From SCGC-AG-212-J23 sp036406675 (GTDB taxonomy: Bacteria > Pseudomonadota > Gammaproteobacteria > Burkholderiales > SG8-39): a DNA stretch of 64,000 nt. Shown in pieces: positions 1 to 8,316 of the stretch. A program made the position numbers and the translations under genes. The stretch spans positions 3,600 to 67,599 of the forward strand of contig DASXAO010000020.1 of the NCBI GenBank assembly GCA_036406675.1. The letters run 5' to 3'. Position 1 is the first letter of the stretch. Each line of letters opens with the position of its first letter. Under the pieces are notes generated by a model, which saw only the letters and a program-made list of their open reading frames with translations, searched no databases and was not told the origin of the DNA.

Positions 1-2
1 CC

Positions 3-287
3 TGGGTTGCGCAATCGCTGTACAAGGCGTTCGCCGCGGCCAAGGCGAAGGCCTTCGAGCTGTACCAGCAGACCGCCGCCCTGCCCGCGATGCTGCCGTG
101 GCTAGTCGCGCACGTCGAGGAGACGCGGCGCGAGATGGGCGAGGACTGGTGGCCCTATGGCCTCGCGCCGAACCGGCACGTGCTCGACGCGTTCCTGCGC
201 TATCACCACGAGCAGGGCCTGTCGCGGCGCCGCTTCGCGCCCGAGGAGCTCTTCGCCAAGGAAACCCTGGAGGGCTACAAAGTCTGA
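3..287 (+). CDS. C-terminal fragment, 4,5-dihydroxyphthalate decarboxylase-like protein
   Basis: The reading frame is open from the left edge of the window (first full codon at 3) to a TGA at 285-287, so this is the last ~94 residues of a gene that begins outside. The C-terminus contains WWPYGLAPNRHVLDAFLRY and later FAPEELFAKETLEGYKV. That pattern (DPWPYG..PNR..L..FLRY..EQGL....PEELF) closes proteins annotated as 4,5-dihydroxyphthalate decarboxylases, which have a periplasmic-binding-protein-like fold and remove CO2 from aromatic dicarboxylates. The product assignment rests on family memory of this C-terminal pattern; the catalytic region is not visible. The next gene appears to overlap its stop codon. 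Confidence 0.7.
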   Translation, partial: WVAQSLYKAFAAAKAKAFELYQQTAALPAMLPWLVAHVEETRREMGEDWWPYGLAPNRHVLDAFLRYHHEQGLSRRRFAPEELFAKETLEGYKV

Positions 288-976
288 ACGCGCTCGACAA
301 GACCATCACCGGCCTCCTGTCGCGTTCCCCGGCTGAGATCGCGCGCGTGCTCGCGAAGGCCAAGGCCGAGCGCGCGAACGTCTGCGCCTTCTTCCCCAGC
401 TTCACTTTCCAGGCGCAGCTCGTGATCATCGATCCGAAGGCGGGCCGCATCGTGCTCACCTCCAGCGCCGATCGCGCGGCAAACCTGGCGGTGCTGGCGC
501 GTCCGCGCTGCACGTTCCATTGCGAGATCGCCGGGTGGCACGTCGAGTTCGTGGCCGCTCGGCCGCGTGCCGTGACCTTCCGGCGCCGCGAGCTCGTCGA
601 GTGCCGCTTCCCGGAGCTCCTCGCGAGCAACCCGCGCCGCAGCCATGACCGGGTCCGCCTCAAGGCGCCGCTTCCGCTGCGGGTGCACGCCGACACCCGC
701 GGCATCATGCCGTTCGATGCCCTGATCCTCGACCTCGGCGCCGGCGGCGTCGCCTTCCTCTGCTACGCCTGCAGCATCACGCTCGAGCCGGGCACCGTGC
801 TGCGCGGCTGCCGCATCGCGCTGCCGAACGGCGGCGACTGCATGGTCGACCTCGAAGTCCGCTACACGCAGGCGATCACCCTTCCCAACGGCCATCGCGC
901 GATGCGCTCGGGGTGCCTCTTCCTGACCCCCTGCCCCCCGCTTGCGGCGCTGGCGAAGCGCTTCGTCCGGGCCTAG
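284..976 (+). CDS. PilZ-domain protein (YcgR-like c-di-GMP effector)
   Basis: About 230 residues. The C-terminal half has PilZ features: a basic segment (HDRVRLKAPLPLRV) followed by DLGAGG, which fits the D/NxSxxG c-di-GMP-binding loop with Ser replaced by Gly or Ala. The N-terminal half (FFPSFTFQAQLVIIDP) resembles the YcgR-type beta-barrel of flagellar brake proteins. The start is uncertain. The frame is open further upstream, but that part is out-of-frame sequence of the preceding gene. A CTG at 284 overlaps the upstream stop, and a GTG at 347 is the first conventional start. Expected role: cytosolic c-di-GMP sensor acting on motility or export. No flagellar genes are nearby. Confidence 0.65.
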   Translation: MNALDKTITGLLSRSPAEIARVLAKAKAERANVCAFFPSFTFQAQLVIIDPKAGRIVLTSSADRAANLAVLARPRCTFHCEIAGWHVEFVAARPRAVTFRRRELVECRFPELLASNPRRSHDRVRLKAPLPLRVHADTRGIMPFDALILDLGAGGVAFLCYACSITLEPGTVLRGCRIALPNGGDCMVDLEVRYTQAITLPNGHRAMRSGCLFLTPCPPLAALAKRFVRA

Positions 977-2148
977 GGCAGCCGCACCACGAAGCAGCGG
1001 CCGTCGCAGCGCGCGTCGCCGCCGTGCTTGCGCGCGATCTGGCGCACGATCGAGAGCCCGAGGCCCGACCCGCGCGCGCCGCGATAGAAAGGCTGGAAGA
1101 CGCGCTCGCGGTCTTCCTCGGGCACGCCGCTTCCGGCGTCGCACACCGAGAGCTCCCTGCCCTTCACCGACAGCGTCGCCGGCGCGACGCCGTGGCGCTT
1201 CGCGTTCTCGAGCAGGTTGCGGATCATCCTGCGCAGCAGCTTTGCATCGCCTTTGACGGTGATCGGGGTGCCTTCAACTTCAATCGCATACCGCGACGCT
1301 TCCTCCGCCGCCAGCGCGAGCAGGTCGACCGTTTCGTCGCCGTCCACGCCGGGGACGGCGTCGAGCCGGCTCGCGAGCAGGATCTCGTCGATGAGGCCGT
1401 CGAGCTCCGCGATGTCTTGCTCGAGCTCGTGCTTGCGCGCCGGGTCGGCGCGCTCCTTCATCAGCTCGACCGCCATGCGGATGCGCGCGAGCGGCGTGCG
1501 CAGCTCGTGCGAGGCGCTCGCCAGCATGAGCTTGTTCGCGCCGACGAGCCGCTCGATCCGCTCGGCGGCCTGGTTGAAGCTCTCGGCAAGCCGCGCCACC
1601 TCGTCCCGCCCCTCGACGCGCACCCGCGCCGAAAGATCGCCTTCGCCCAGCGCGGTGACGCCGCGTTGCAGGCGCTCCAAGCGCAGCGTCAGCCGACGCA
1701 CGACGGGGTAGGCGCCGACGGCGATGGCGACGAGGAGCAGGGCGAGGAAAAAAAGACCGATTCCCGGTCCGCCGCGGTGCGGCGCGCGCGCGGCGATCCA
1801 GCGCCCGTCTTCGAGCCTCGCGGCCCACACCGGCGGCCCGCGCACCCCCCGTTGCCGCCCCACGCGCTGCGGCGCCTCGATCGGATTGCCGACCCGTGCG
1901 ATGCGCGTGCCATCGGGCGAGAAGAGCGCGAGGTCGATGCGAAGGTCGCGGGCGAGCCGCTCCAGCGCGACCTGCTGCTCGGGCGCCGGTGCGCTCGCCG
2001 GGGGCAGAAGGTTGCGCGCCACCGTGGTCAGGGCCTCCTCGCCTGCCCAGGGTCCGCTGAAGGTATGCCACGCGACGGCGGCAACGAACGCGAAGGCGGC
2101 AAGGCTTCCCACCACCGCAAGATAGATGCGCAGGTAGAGCCGGCGCAT
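973..2148 (-). CDS. sensor histidine kinase (two-component system)
   Basis: 391 residues of an inner-membrane sensor kinase. Two membrane helices (about 7-27 and 129-150) flank a short periplasmic loop of ~100 residues. Then come a HAMP-like segment, an H box with SHELRTPLAR (phospho-acceptor His214), an N box NLLENAKRHG (311-320), G1 DAGSGVP and G2 GLGLSIV, and the protein ends right after the ATPase domain. The start ATG shares one base with the stop of the upstream response regulator (TGATG), so the two are translationally coupled. It is the last gene of a Spy-like/regulator/kinase operon, an arrangement resembling CpxP-CpxR-CpxA. A role in envelope stress or metal sensing is inference. 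Confidence 0.9.
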   Translation of the reverse strand: MRRLYLRIYLAVVGSLAAFAFVAAVAWHTFSGPWAGEEALTTVARNLLPPASAPAPEQQVALERLARDLRIDLALFSPDGTRIARVGNPIEAPQRVGRQRGVRGPPVWAARLEDGRWIAARAPHRGGPGIGLFFLALLLVAIAVGAYPVVRRLTLRLERLQRGVTALGEGDLSARVRVEGRDEVARLAESFNQAAERIERLVGANKLMLASASHELRTPLARIRMAVELMKERADPARKHELEQDIAELDGLIDEILLASRLDAVPGVDGDETVDLLALAAEEASRYAIEVEGTPITVKGDAKLLRRMIRNLLENAKRHGVAPATLSVKGRELSVCDAGSGVPEEDRERVFQPFYRGARGSGLGLSIVRQIARKHGGDARCDGRCFVVRLP

Positions 2149-2834
2149 CAGGGCTGCTGCTTTGCGAAGACGTAGCCCGCGCCGCGCACGGTGATCAGGC
2201 GGCGCGGCTTCTTCGGATCGTCCTCGATCGCGGCGCGGATGCGCGAAACGTGCACGTCGATGGAGCGGTCGAACGCCTCGAGCGGCTGGCCCTTCACCAG
2301 GTCCATGAGCGCGTCGCGCGACAGCACGCGCCCGGCGTTCTCGGCGAGCGCGACGAGCAGCTCGTATTGCAGCGACGTGAGGGCGCGCTCGGCGCCGTCG
2401 ACGCGCACCAGGCGCGAATCGCGGTCGATTTCCAGCCGGCCGAAGCGCATCAGGTTCGACCTGGCGGGCGCGTGCGCCCGCCGCAGCAGCGCACGCAGCC
2501 TCGCCAGGAGCTCGCGCGGCTCGAACGGCTTGGGGAGGTAGTCGTCGGCGCCGAGCTCGAGGCCGACCACTCGGTCCATCGGCTCGCCGCGCGCAGTCAG
2601 CATGAGCACCGGCGTGTCCCACTTGGCGCGCAGGCGCCGGCAGACTTCCAGCCCGTCGATGTCGGGCAGGTTCAGGTCGAGCACCAGCGCGTCGTAGGGC
2701 TGCCGCGCCAGGCGCTCGAGGGCCGCCGCGCCGCTCGCGACCCGCGCTATGTCGAAGCCCGCTCCGCCGAGATACTCGGACACCATCTCGGCGAGGCGGA
2801 CGTCGTCTTCGACGAGGAGAACCCGCTCGGACAC
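2148..2834 (-). CDS. OmpR-family response regulator
   Basis: 228 residues. The receiver domain (1-~120) has the acidic pair E9/D10/D11, the phospho-acceptor Asp53 in LVLDLNLPDIDG, Thr80 and Lys102 (YLPKPF). The C-terminal winged-helix DNA-binding domain (~135-226) ends with RLITVRGAGYVF, typical of OmpR/PhoB regulators. Its stop overlaps the start of the kinase by one base, and a Spy-like periplasmic protein gene lies 37 bases upstream. It probably activates its own operon and envelope genes. The target promoters cannot be read from this sequence. Confidence 0.93.
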   Translation of the reverse strand: MSERVLLVEDDVRLAEMVSEYLGGAGFDIARVASGAAALERLARQPYDALVLDLNLPDIDGLEVCRRLRAKWDTPVLMLTARGEPMDRVVGLELGADDYLPKPFEPRELLARLRALLRRAHAPARSNLMRFGRLEIDRDSRLVRVDGAERALTSLQYELLVALAENAGRVLSRDALMDLVKGQPLEAFDRSIDVHVSRIRAAIEDDPKKPRRLITVRGAGYVFAKQQP

Positions 2835-2871
2835 CTCGCCTACTATACCGGCGCCCGGTCAGCCCGGCCGG

Positions 2872-3354
2872 TCAACCCCACCTGTGGCGGTGGCGCTCGA
2901 AGCGCTGCGCGAGCGTCTTGCGCTGCTCCGGCGTGAGCACTTCCGCGGCGTCCGACAAGGCGCGGGTAAAGCGCCGCGACGCCTCGTCGGCGAGGCGCAT
3001 CTTCTCCGCCCGCAGCGACTCGATGGCGGCCGGGTCGATCTTGTCCTGGGTCAGGAGCTCGATCGCCTGGCTGCGCGTGGCGCGCGCCTTCTCGCGCAGC
3101 GGCGCGAGGTCCTTCGCCGCGTCCTTGAGGATCGGCGCCAGGCGCTGCTTCTGGTCCTCGGTGGCGTCGATCTCGACGTACAGGTGCTTCAGCATGCGGT
3201 CGAGATGCGCTTCCGACAGCGGCTCGCCGCGGCGCCAGCCGCCCTGCGCGTAGGCCTTCGCGCCGAGGCCGGCGAGCGCGGCGCCCGCGAGCGTGAACAA
3301 TCCCGCGCGGCGGAAAAAGCCTCGCCGCGCGCAAGCTTCGGTTCTCGTTTCCAT
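2872..3354 (-). CDS. Spy/CpxP-like periplasmic protein (LTxxQ type)
   Basis: 160 residues starting at METRTEACARRGFF. An open frame continues upstream, but this ATG places the export signal at the N-terminus. The leader has a twin-arginine-like start (RRGFFRR), a hydrophobic stretch and an AYAQ cleavage region. The mature part is charged and helical, with two copies of the LTxxQ theme (ATEDQ and LTPEQ) characteristic of Spy/CpxP/CnrX-like proteins. It ends in a His/Arg-rich stretch (RFERHRHRWG). As first gene of the operon with regulator and kinase, it may be a periplasmic chaperone or sensory repressor of the kinase, as CpxP is for CpxA. The family is recognised from pattern; the role is inferred. 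Confidence 0.75.
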   Translation of the reverse strand: METRTEACARRGFFRRAGLFTLAGAALAGLGAKAYAQGGWRRGEPLSEAHLDRMLKHLYVEIDATEDQKQRLAPILKDAAKDLAPLREKARATRSQAIELLTQDKIDPAAIESLRAEKMRLADEASRRFTRALSDAAEVLTPEQRKTLAQRFERHRHRWG

Positions 3355-3454
3355 GATTCTCTCGTAGCCTCTCGTACGGTTGGGACGAGACAGTTTCGCG
3401 CCGCGATGTAAGGCGTTTCTTTCCCCCATGTAAAGTTACATGAAGGGCGATTCC

Positions 3455-4492
3455 ATGACTCCATGCGCCGTGCCGCTTCTTCGCGTCCTCGCCTTCCTGT
3501 GCAGCCTCGCTTCTCCGATCGCGCTGGCGCAGGTCGTGCAATACGACAAGCCCGACCGCGAGCAATTCCTCCTCCAGGGCGCGCGCAAAGAGGGCGAGGT
3601 CATGATCTACACCTCGCTCGTTCCCGAGGACCTCGCGGCGCTTGGCGCCACGTTCGAGAGCAAGTACGGCGTGAAGCTGAAGAGCTGGCGCGCCAATTCC
3701 GAGAAGGTGGTGCAGCGGGTGCTCACCGAGGCGCGCGCCGGGCGCCACGAGGCCGACGCGGTGGAGACGAATGGCCCGCAGCTCGAGGCGCTGTATCGCG
3801 AGAAGGCGCTGCAGCCGCTGCGCTCGCCGCATCTCAAGGACCTGATGCCGCAGGCGCTGCGCCCGCACGGCTACTGGGTCGGCAGCCGGATCAACCTGTT
3901 CGTGCAGTCGTACAACACCCGGCTGGTGAAGAAGGAGGAGCTGCCGAAGTCCTACGCCGAGCTCGCCTCGCCGCGCTGGAAAGGCCGCCTGGGCATCGAG
4001 GCCGAGGACGAGGACTGGTTCGCCACGGTCGTCACCGACCTCGGCGAGGAAGCCGGCTTGCGCATCTTCCGCGAGATCGTGCGCACGAACGGGCTCTCGG
4101 TTCGAAAGGGCCACACCCTGCTCGCCGGCCTGGTCGCCTCCGGCGAGATCCCGCTCGCGCTCACCACGTACAGCCACGGCACGGAGAAGATGAAGCAGCG
4201 CGGCGCCCCGGTGGAATGGTTCGCGATCGCGCCGGCGATCGGCCGCGCCAACGGCATCGGCATCGCCGCCCAGCCGCCGCACCCGCACGCCGCCGCGCTC
4301 TTCGCCGACTTCCTGCTCTCGCCGCAGGGACAGGCGATCCTGCAGAAAGGCGGCAACGTGCCGGCGAACCTGCGCGTCGCCGACCCGGCGCAGAAGCTGC
4401 AGCTCAAGTTCGTCGACCCGGCGCTGATCCTCGACGACTTCGAGAAGTGGAAGAAGCTGTGGGCGCAGGTCGTGCTCGGCGCCCCGCGCTGA
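3455..4492 (+). CDS. extracellular solute-binding protein, iron(III)-type ABC family
   Basis: About 345 residues. I chose ATG 3455 over an in-frame ATG at 3440 because GAAGGG lies at good spacing before it. The N-terminus is a signal peptide ending near IALAQ. The mature protein has the family-1/AfuA-like pattern: EGEVMIYTSLVPEDLAALG, FESKYGVKLKSWRAN, and a C-terminal block with FADFLLSPQGQAIL and KGGNVPAN. Such proteins deliver ferric iron or other small anions/organics to an ABC importer. No permease or ATPase is adjacent, so it is an orphan binding protein here. It is divergent from the Spy/two-component operon, sharing the ~100-bp upstream region. Confidence 0.85.
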   Translation: MTPCAVPLLRVLAFLCSLASPIALAQVVQYDKPDREQFLLQGARKEGEVMIYTSLVPEDLAALGATFESKYGVKLKSWRANSEKVVQRVLTEARAGRHEADAVETNGPQLEALYREKALQPLRSPHLKDLMPQALRPHGYWVGSRINLFVQSYNTRLVKKEELPKSYAELASPRWKGRLGIEAEDEDWFATVVTDLGEEAGLRIFREIVRTNGLSVRKGHTLLAGLVASGEIPLALTTYSHGTEKMKQRGAPVEWFAIAPAIGRANGIGIAAQPPHPHAAALFADFLLSPQGQAILQKGGNVPANLRVADPAQKLQLKFVDPALILDDFEKWKKLWAQVVLGAPR

Positions 4493-4498
4493 GCTGCG

Positions 4499-5041
4499 TC
4501 AGCGCTCGCCAGGCCCGGTGATCCAGAGGTACACCGGGTGGTCGCGCCAGCCGCGGCTCACGTGCATCAATTTGCTCGGCTGCCAGTCGCCCATGTCGTG
4601 CCAGTGCGAGACGATGCGCGTGCCGGGCGCGAGCGCCTGCAGGCGCGGCCGCAGCTTGCGGTTGAAGTCGACCGAAAGGAACAGCATCACCACGGTGGCC
4701 TCGCCCAGATCCACGCCGAACAGGTCCTCGGTGCGGAACTCGATGCGCTCGGCGACGCCTTCGCTGCGCGCGTGCTCGCGGGCGTCGGCGATGCGCAGCG
4801 GGTCGATGTCGACGCAGACCGCGCGCGCGCCGAGCTTCGCCGCGGCGATGACGATGCGCCCGTCGCCGCAGCCGAGGTCGTAGACCACGTCGCCCGGCTT
4901 CACCGCGGCGAGCCGGGTCATCGCTTCCACCACCGGCATCGGCGAGGGTTCGTAGCGCACCCCCGGCGCGCCGGGCTGCGGCTGCGCGAGGCCCCAATAG
5001 AGTGCGAGCAGCATGAGCGGTGGAAATAGCCTTGGCGTCAC
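4499..5041 (-). CDS. class I SAM-dependent methyltransferase, with N-terminal leader
   Basis: 180 residues. After a hydrophobic leader (residues 4-19, LFPPLMLLALYWGLAQ) comes a Rossmann methyltransferase core with motif I VYDLGCGDGRIV (53-64), the acidic motif II VCVDIDP, and DLFGVDLGEATVVMLFL as motif IV region. The leader could be a signal peptide or membrane anchor, which is unusual for an enzyme needing cytosolic SAM. A small subfamily of such proteins exists in proteobacteria. The substrate is unknown. It is convergent with the binding-protein gene and divergent from the VOC gene. Confidence 0.8.
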   Translation of the reverse strand: MTPRLFPPLMLLALYWGLAQPQPGAPGVRYEPSPMPVVEAMTRLAAVKPGDVVYDLGCGDGRIVIAAAKLGARAVCVDIDPLRIADAREHARSEGVAERIEFRTEDLFGVDLGEATVVMLFLSVDFNRKLRPRLQALAPGTRIVSHWHDMGDWQPSKLMHVSRGWRDHPVYLWITGPGER

Positions 5042-5071
5042 TGCAAAATCGCGGGACTTGGGGAGAACGGC

Positions 5072-5440
5072 ATGATCCTAGACCACATCGGGCTCGCGGT
5101 GCGCGACTTCGGGAAAAGCGCGGCATTCTTCCGGCGCTCGCTCGCGCCGCTCGGCATCCAGACCGTGCTCGAGGGCGAAGGCTGGGCGATGCTCGGCAAG
5201 GACGGCCGGCCGCAGTTCTGGATCGGCGTGCACGGCATCCCGCCCGGACCGATCCACATCGCCTTCGCCGCGGAAAACCGCGAGCAGGTGCGCGCATTCC
5301 ACCGCGCCGCGCTGGCCGCGGGGGGGCGCGACAACGGCGCCCCCGGCATCCGAGCCAAATACCATCCGGACTATTACGGCGCGTTCGTGTTCGATCCGGA
5401 CGGCCACAACATCGAGGCGGTGTGCCACCGGCCCGAATGA
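5072..5440 (+). CDS. VOC (glyoxalase/bleomycin-resistance) family protein
   Basis: 122 residues covering one complete VOC module: ILDHIGLAVRDFGKSAAFF at the N-terminus with the metal-ligand His5, and the C-terminal GAFVFDPDGHNIEAVCH with a second metal-binding region. The length is typical of single-module VOC proteins, which dimerise to form metal-dependent isomerases, dioxygenases or thiol transferases. The substrate cannot be inferred. Its stop overlaps the start of the next gene (ATGA). Confidence 0.88.
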   Translation: MILDHIGLAVRDFGKSAAFFRRSLAPLGIQTVLEGEGWAMLGKDGRPQFWIGVHGIPPGPIHIAFAAENREQVRAFHRAALAAGGRDNGAPGIRAKYHPDYYGAFVFDPDGHNIEAVCHRPE

Positions 5441-6168
5441 GGACGCTCCTCGCCGCGCCCCTCTTCGTCTCGAGCCTGATCCTTTCGCAGGCCTGCGTCG
5501 CGCAGGGCGGACCCACCATCGTCGGTGCCGCTGTCCGCTCGCGACCGGCGTACGACGGTTCGAGCTCCCAGGTCACCGACCTCATTCCCCAGCTTCGCTA
5601 CTACGGCAAGCTCTGGTTCGCGCGCACCACCCAGGGAATCCTCGAAGGCGGCATCCGCAACGAGCTGGCGCCGGAATTCTGGGCGGGCGCGCAGATCGCC
5701 TACGAGGCCGGCCGCAAGAGGAGCGAAGCGCCGTTCCTCGAGACGCTCGGCGAGCCCGACATCAAGACGAGCGCTTCGGTCGGCCTGCACCTGGAATGGG
5801 ACCGCCACTTCGGCCAGATGCCGGTCAACTTCCTCATCCGCGCCCGCCAGAACTTCGACACCGATCTCGGCGGGCAGGCCGACCTGCGGATCAACCTCGG
5901 CGTTTTCGAGCGCTGGGGGCTCGAGGGCGCGGTATTCGGCCAGTCGACCTGGGGAAGCGGGAACTACGTGCAGTCGCACTACGGCACGGACAAATCGGGG
6001 CTCATCTACCTGAGCGGCGGCTTCCTCGCCGGATACGACGTGACGCGCCACTGGCTGATCGTCGGCAGCTTCGAAATCCGCAAGCTCTACGACCAGGCCG
6101 CGGACAGCGTGGTCACGGAGCGCACTACGAGCCGCTACTACAGCGCCGGACTCGCGTACCGTTTTTAG
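5437..6168 (+). CDS. MipA/OmpV-family outer-membrane protein
   Basis: 243 residues from the ATG overlapping the preceding stop (ATGA). A longer in-frame extension upstream is the shadow of the VOC gene. There is a signal peptide (MRTLLAAPLFVSSLILSQAC) followed by a beta-barrel-like sequence with alternating hydrophobics. Family landmarks are VGAAVRSRPAYDGSSSQ near the N-terminus and a terminal strand YYSAGLAYRF ending in Phe, as expected for BAM-inserted barrels. The Cys in LSQAC could also suggest a lipoprotein, but a barrel is more likely. Function in this family (scaffold or porin-like) is poorly defined. Confidence 0.82.
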   Translation: MRTLLAAPLFVSSLILSQACVAQGGPTIVGAAVRSRPAYDGSSSQVTDLIPQLRYYGKLWFARTTQGILEGGIRNELAPEFWAGAQIAYEAGRKRSEAPFLETLGEPDIKTSASVGLHLEWDRHFGQMPVNFLIRARQNFDTDLGGQADLRINLGVFERWGLEGAVFGQSTWGSGNYVQSHYGTDKSGLIYLSGGFLAGYDVTRHWLIVGSFEIRKLYDQAADSVVTERTTSRYYSAGLAYRF

Positions 6169-6272
6169 CTGCGTCGCCGAGCAAGGTGTAGCGGTTCCCG
6201 CGAATCCCGCTATGCGAACCCGCGCCACGCGCGCGCCGACCTATAGTCGAAGGCTCCGAGGAAGGAGAACCC

Positions 6273-6473
6273 ATGACCCAGTTCATCGAGCTCTACGGCG
6301 CAGGGCTCAAGAACACCGCCGACATGATGAGCGCGACGTTGCAGAGCGCGCAGCAGCTCCAGCAGCAGCAGCTCGACCTGTTCGCACTGCAGACCCGGCT
6401 TTTCGGCGCCCAGTTCGAGCACGCCGTGCAGTTCTGGAGCAGCCTCTGGGCGCGCCAGCCCGAGCCGGATTAA
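6273..6473 (+). CDS. short phasin-like protein
   Basis: 66 residues with a strong ribosome site (GGAAGGAG) before the ATG. The sequence MTQFIELYGAGLKNTADMM then QQLQQQQLDLF and GAQFEHAVQFWSSLW lines up with the phasin at 13133-13570, which has LVDLYRAG..SATDMM, FQQQQLQL and GAQLERVGEFWANWW. It lacks about 75 residues of that protein, so it looks like a minimal amphipathic phasin-type granule coat. It is convergent with the FAA-hydrolase gene, whose stop it overlaps by four bases. The assignment rests on similarity inside the window. Confidence 0.65.
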   Translation: MTQFIELYGAGLKNTADMMSATLQSAQQLQQQQLDLFALQTRLFGAQFEHAVQFWSSLWARQPEPD

Positions 6474-7366
6474 CGCACAACCCGGTTTTTCAGTAACCCG
6501 ATCTTCTCGACCTCGAGCTCGACCACGTCGCCGGGCTCGAGGAACTTCATGTGCTCGAGGCCGCAGCCGTCGCCCACGGTGCCCGAGCCGAAGAACTCGC
6601 CCGGGTGCAGCGTCTCCGAGCGCGACACGTGCGCGATGCAGTCCTCGAACTTCCAATGCATGTCGCGCGAATTGCCGCGCCCCCATTCCTCGCCGTTGAC
6701 CCGGCAGATCATTCCCAAGTCATACACATTCTCGATTTCATCGGCCGTGACCAGGCACGGTCCCATGACGTTCGAGTTGTCGAAGTCCTTGCCCTTGCCG
6801 GGCCCGAGCTGGCCCATCATCTCGAGCGTCTGCTCGTCGCGCGCCGAGAAGTCGTTGAAGATGGTGTAGCCGAAGATGTGCTCGCGCGCCCGCTCCCTGG
6901 GAATGTCCTTGCCGGCCTTGCCGATGTAGCAGCCGAACTCCAGCTCGAAGTCCATGCGCTCGCTGTACTTCGGCCAGGGCACGTCCGTGCCGGTGCCGCA
7001 GACGTTGAAGCGGTTGGGATGGTAGAAGATCGGCCGCTCGTACCAGATCTTCGGAATGCGCGCCTCGGTCCCGCGGAGCTTGGCCACCGCGGCAAAGGCC
7101 TGTTGCAGGTGCTTCTCGAAGCACAGGAAGTCGCGCATCTGCGGCGGCTGCGGAATCGGCGCGAGCAGCGTCACCTGCTCGATCGGGAAGAGCGCTTCCC
7201 TGGCGGGGCGCCTCAGCGCCTCGGCGGCTCGGTCGACGGCGTTCTGGCCGCCCTCCACGATGGCGAGGACGCTCGGGGCGCCAAGCCGGACCACGCTGCG
7301 CCCCCCATCGACCAGGGCGCCGGGTTGCGCGGGTCGATTCCCAATCCGAAACGTCACGAGTCGCAT
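6470..7366 (-). CDS. fumarylacetoacetate hydrolase family protein
   Basis: 298 residues. The N-terminal cap domain is followed by the FAH core from about residue 75: LLAPIPQPPQMRDF, RPIFYHPNRFNVCGTG, the metal-binding acidic cluster DFELEFGCYIGK, GYTIFNDFSARD, and near the end EFFGSGTVGDGCGLEH. These enzymes hydrolyse or decarboxylate beta-diketo acids at the end of aromatic catabolism. It is divergent from the intradiol dioxygenase gene, with only ~40 bp between the starts, so it likely takes part in the same ring-cleavage pathway (inference). Confidence 0.9.
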   Translation of the reverse strand: MRLVTFRIGNRPAQPGALVDGGRSVVRLGAPSVLAIVEGGQNAVDRAAEALRRPAREALFPIEQVTLLAPIPQPPQMRDFLCFEKHLQQAFAAVAKLRGTEARIPKIWYERPIFYHPNRFNVCGTGTDVPWPKYSERMDFELEFGCYIGKAGKDIPRERAREHIFGYTIFNDFSARDEQTLEMMGQLGPGKGKDFDNSNVMGPCLVTADEIENVYDLGMICRVNGEEWGRGNSRDMHWKFEDCIAHVSRSETLHPGEFFGSGTVGDGCGLEHMKFLEPGDVVELEVEKIGLLKNRVVR

Positions 7367-7407
7367 GGGGATTTTGATAATACACTTGGCCTTCCCAGGA
7401 GGACTCC

Positions 7408-8316
7408 ATGCGCCAGTTCAACGAAGATACCCTCACCGACGCCGTGGTCGCGCGCCTGAAGAAGGCCGACGACCCGCGTTTCCGCGAGATCATGACCAGC
7501 GCGGTGAAGCACCTCCACGCCTTCGCGCGCGAGGTGCAGCTCACCGAGGAGGAGTGGTTCGAAGGCATCAAGTTCCTGACCGCGGTCGGCCAGAAGTGCG
7601 ACGACAAGCGCCAGGAGTTCATCCTCCTTTCGGACATCCTCGGCCTATCGATGATGATCGTGGCCCTCAACCACAAGACCGTGCCGGGGGCGACCGAGGC
7701 CACCGTGCTCGGGCCGTTCTTCGCGCATGGCGCCAAGGAGTACGAATACGGCGCGGACCTGCGCGAGGGCGCCTCGATGAAGGGCGAGGACGTGTACGTC
7801 TCGGGCCGCGTGCTCTCGCTCGACGGCAAGCCGGTGGCGAACGCGGCGCTCGACATCTGGCAGGCCAAGGCCGACGGCATCTACGACGTGCAGACCGAGG
7901 GCGAGTTCGAGCTCCGCGGCCGCGTCAAGGCAAACGCGAAGGGCGACTACGCGTTCAGGAGCTACAAGCCCAAGTTCTACAGCGTACCCATCGACGGCCC
8001 GGTGGGCGACCTGATCCGCTCGACGGGCAATCACCACATGCGGCCCGCCCACATGCATGCCATCGTCTCCGCGCCGGGCTACCAGCCGGTGATCACGCAC
8101 GTCTTCGTCGAGGGCGATCCGTACCTCGACGGCGACGCGGTGTTCGCGGTGAAGGATTCGCTGATCGGCAAGTACCGCAAGGTGGACGACGCGGCGGAAG
8201 CGAAGCGCCTCGGCCTGCCCAACCCGTTCCTGCGGCTCGACTGGGACTTCCGCCTCGCTCCCGACGCCGGGGTCAAGGCACGCAAGGTGATCGCGCCCAG
8301 CGACGCGGTCGCATGA
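7408..8316 (+). CDS. intradiol ring-cleavage dioxygenase (hydroxyquinol/catechol 1,2-dioxygenase family)
   Basis: 302 residues. The N-terminal helical dimerisation region is followed by the catalytic beta-sandwich. Fe(III) ligands of the family are recognisable as Tyr159 (DGIYD), Tyr191 (KFYSVPIDGPVG), His215 and His217 (RPAHMH). The enzyme opens an ortho-dihydroxylated ring between the two hydroxyls. Overall pattern is nearest hydroxyquinol 1,2-dioxygenase, but catechol or a substituted catechol remains possible. AGGAGG precedes the ATG, and GATAAT about 30 bases upstream is a plausible -10 element. The stop overlaps the start of the cupin gene. Confidence 0.9.
   Translation: MRQFNEDTLTDAVVARLKKADDPRFREIMTSAVKHLHAFAREVQLTEEEWFEGIKFLTAVGQKCDDKRQEFILLSDILGLSMMIVALNHKTVPGATEATVLGPFFAHGAKEYEYGADLREGASMKGEDVYVSGRVLSLDGKPVANAALDIWQAKADGIYDVQTEGEFELRGRVKANAKGDYAFRSYKPKFYSVPIDGPVGDLIRSTGNHHMRPAHMHAIVSAPGYQPVITHVFVEGDPYLDGDAVFAVKDSLIGKYRKVDDAAEAKRLGLPNPFLRLDWDFRLAPDAGVKARKVIAPSDAVA

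Noticed and set aside
2843..4288. 481-codon minus-strand frame spanning the Spy-like and binding-protein genes
   Set aside because: It is antisense or frame-shifted to two genes with clear signal peptides and family motifs.
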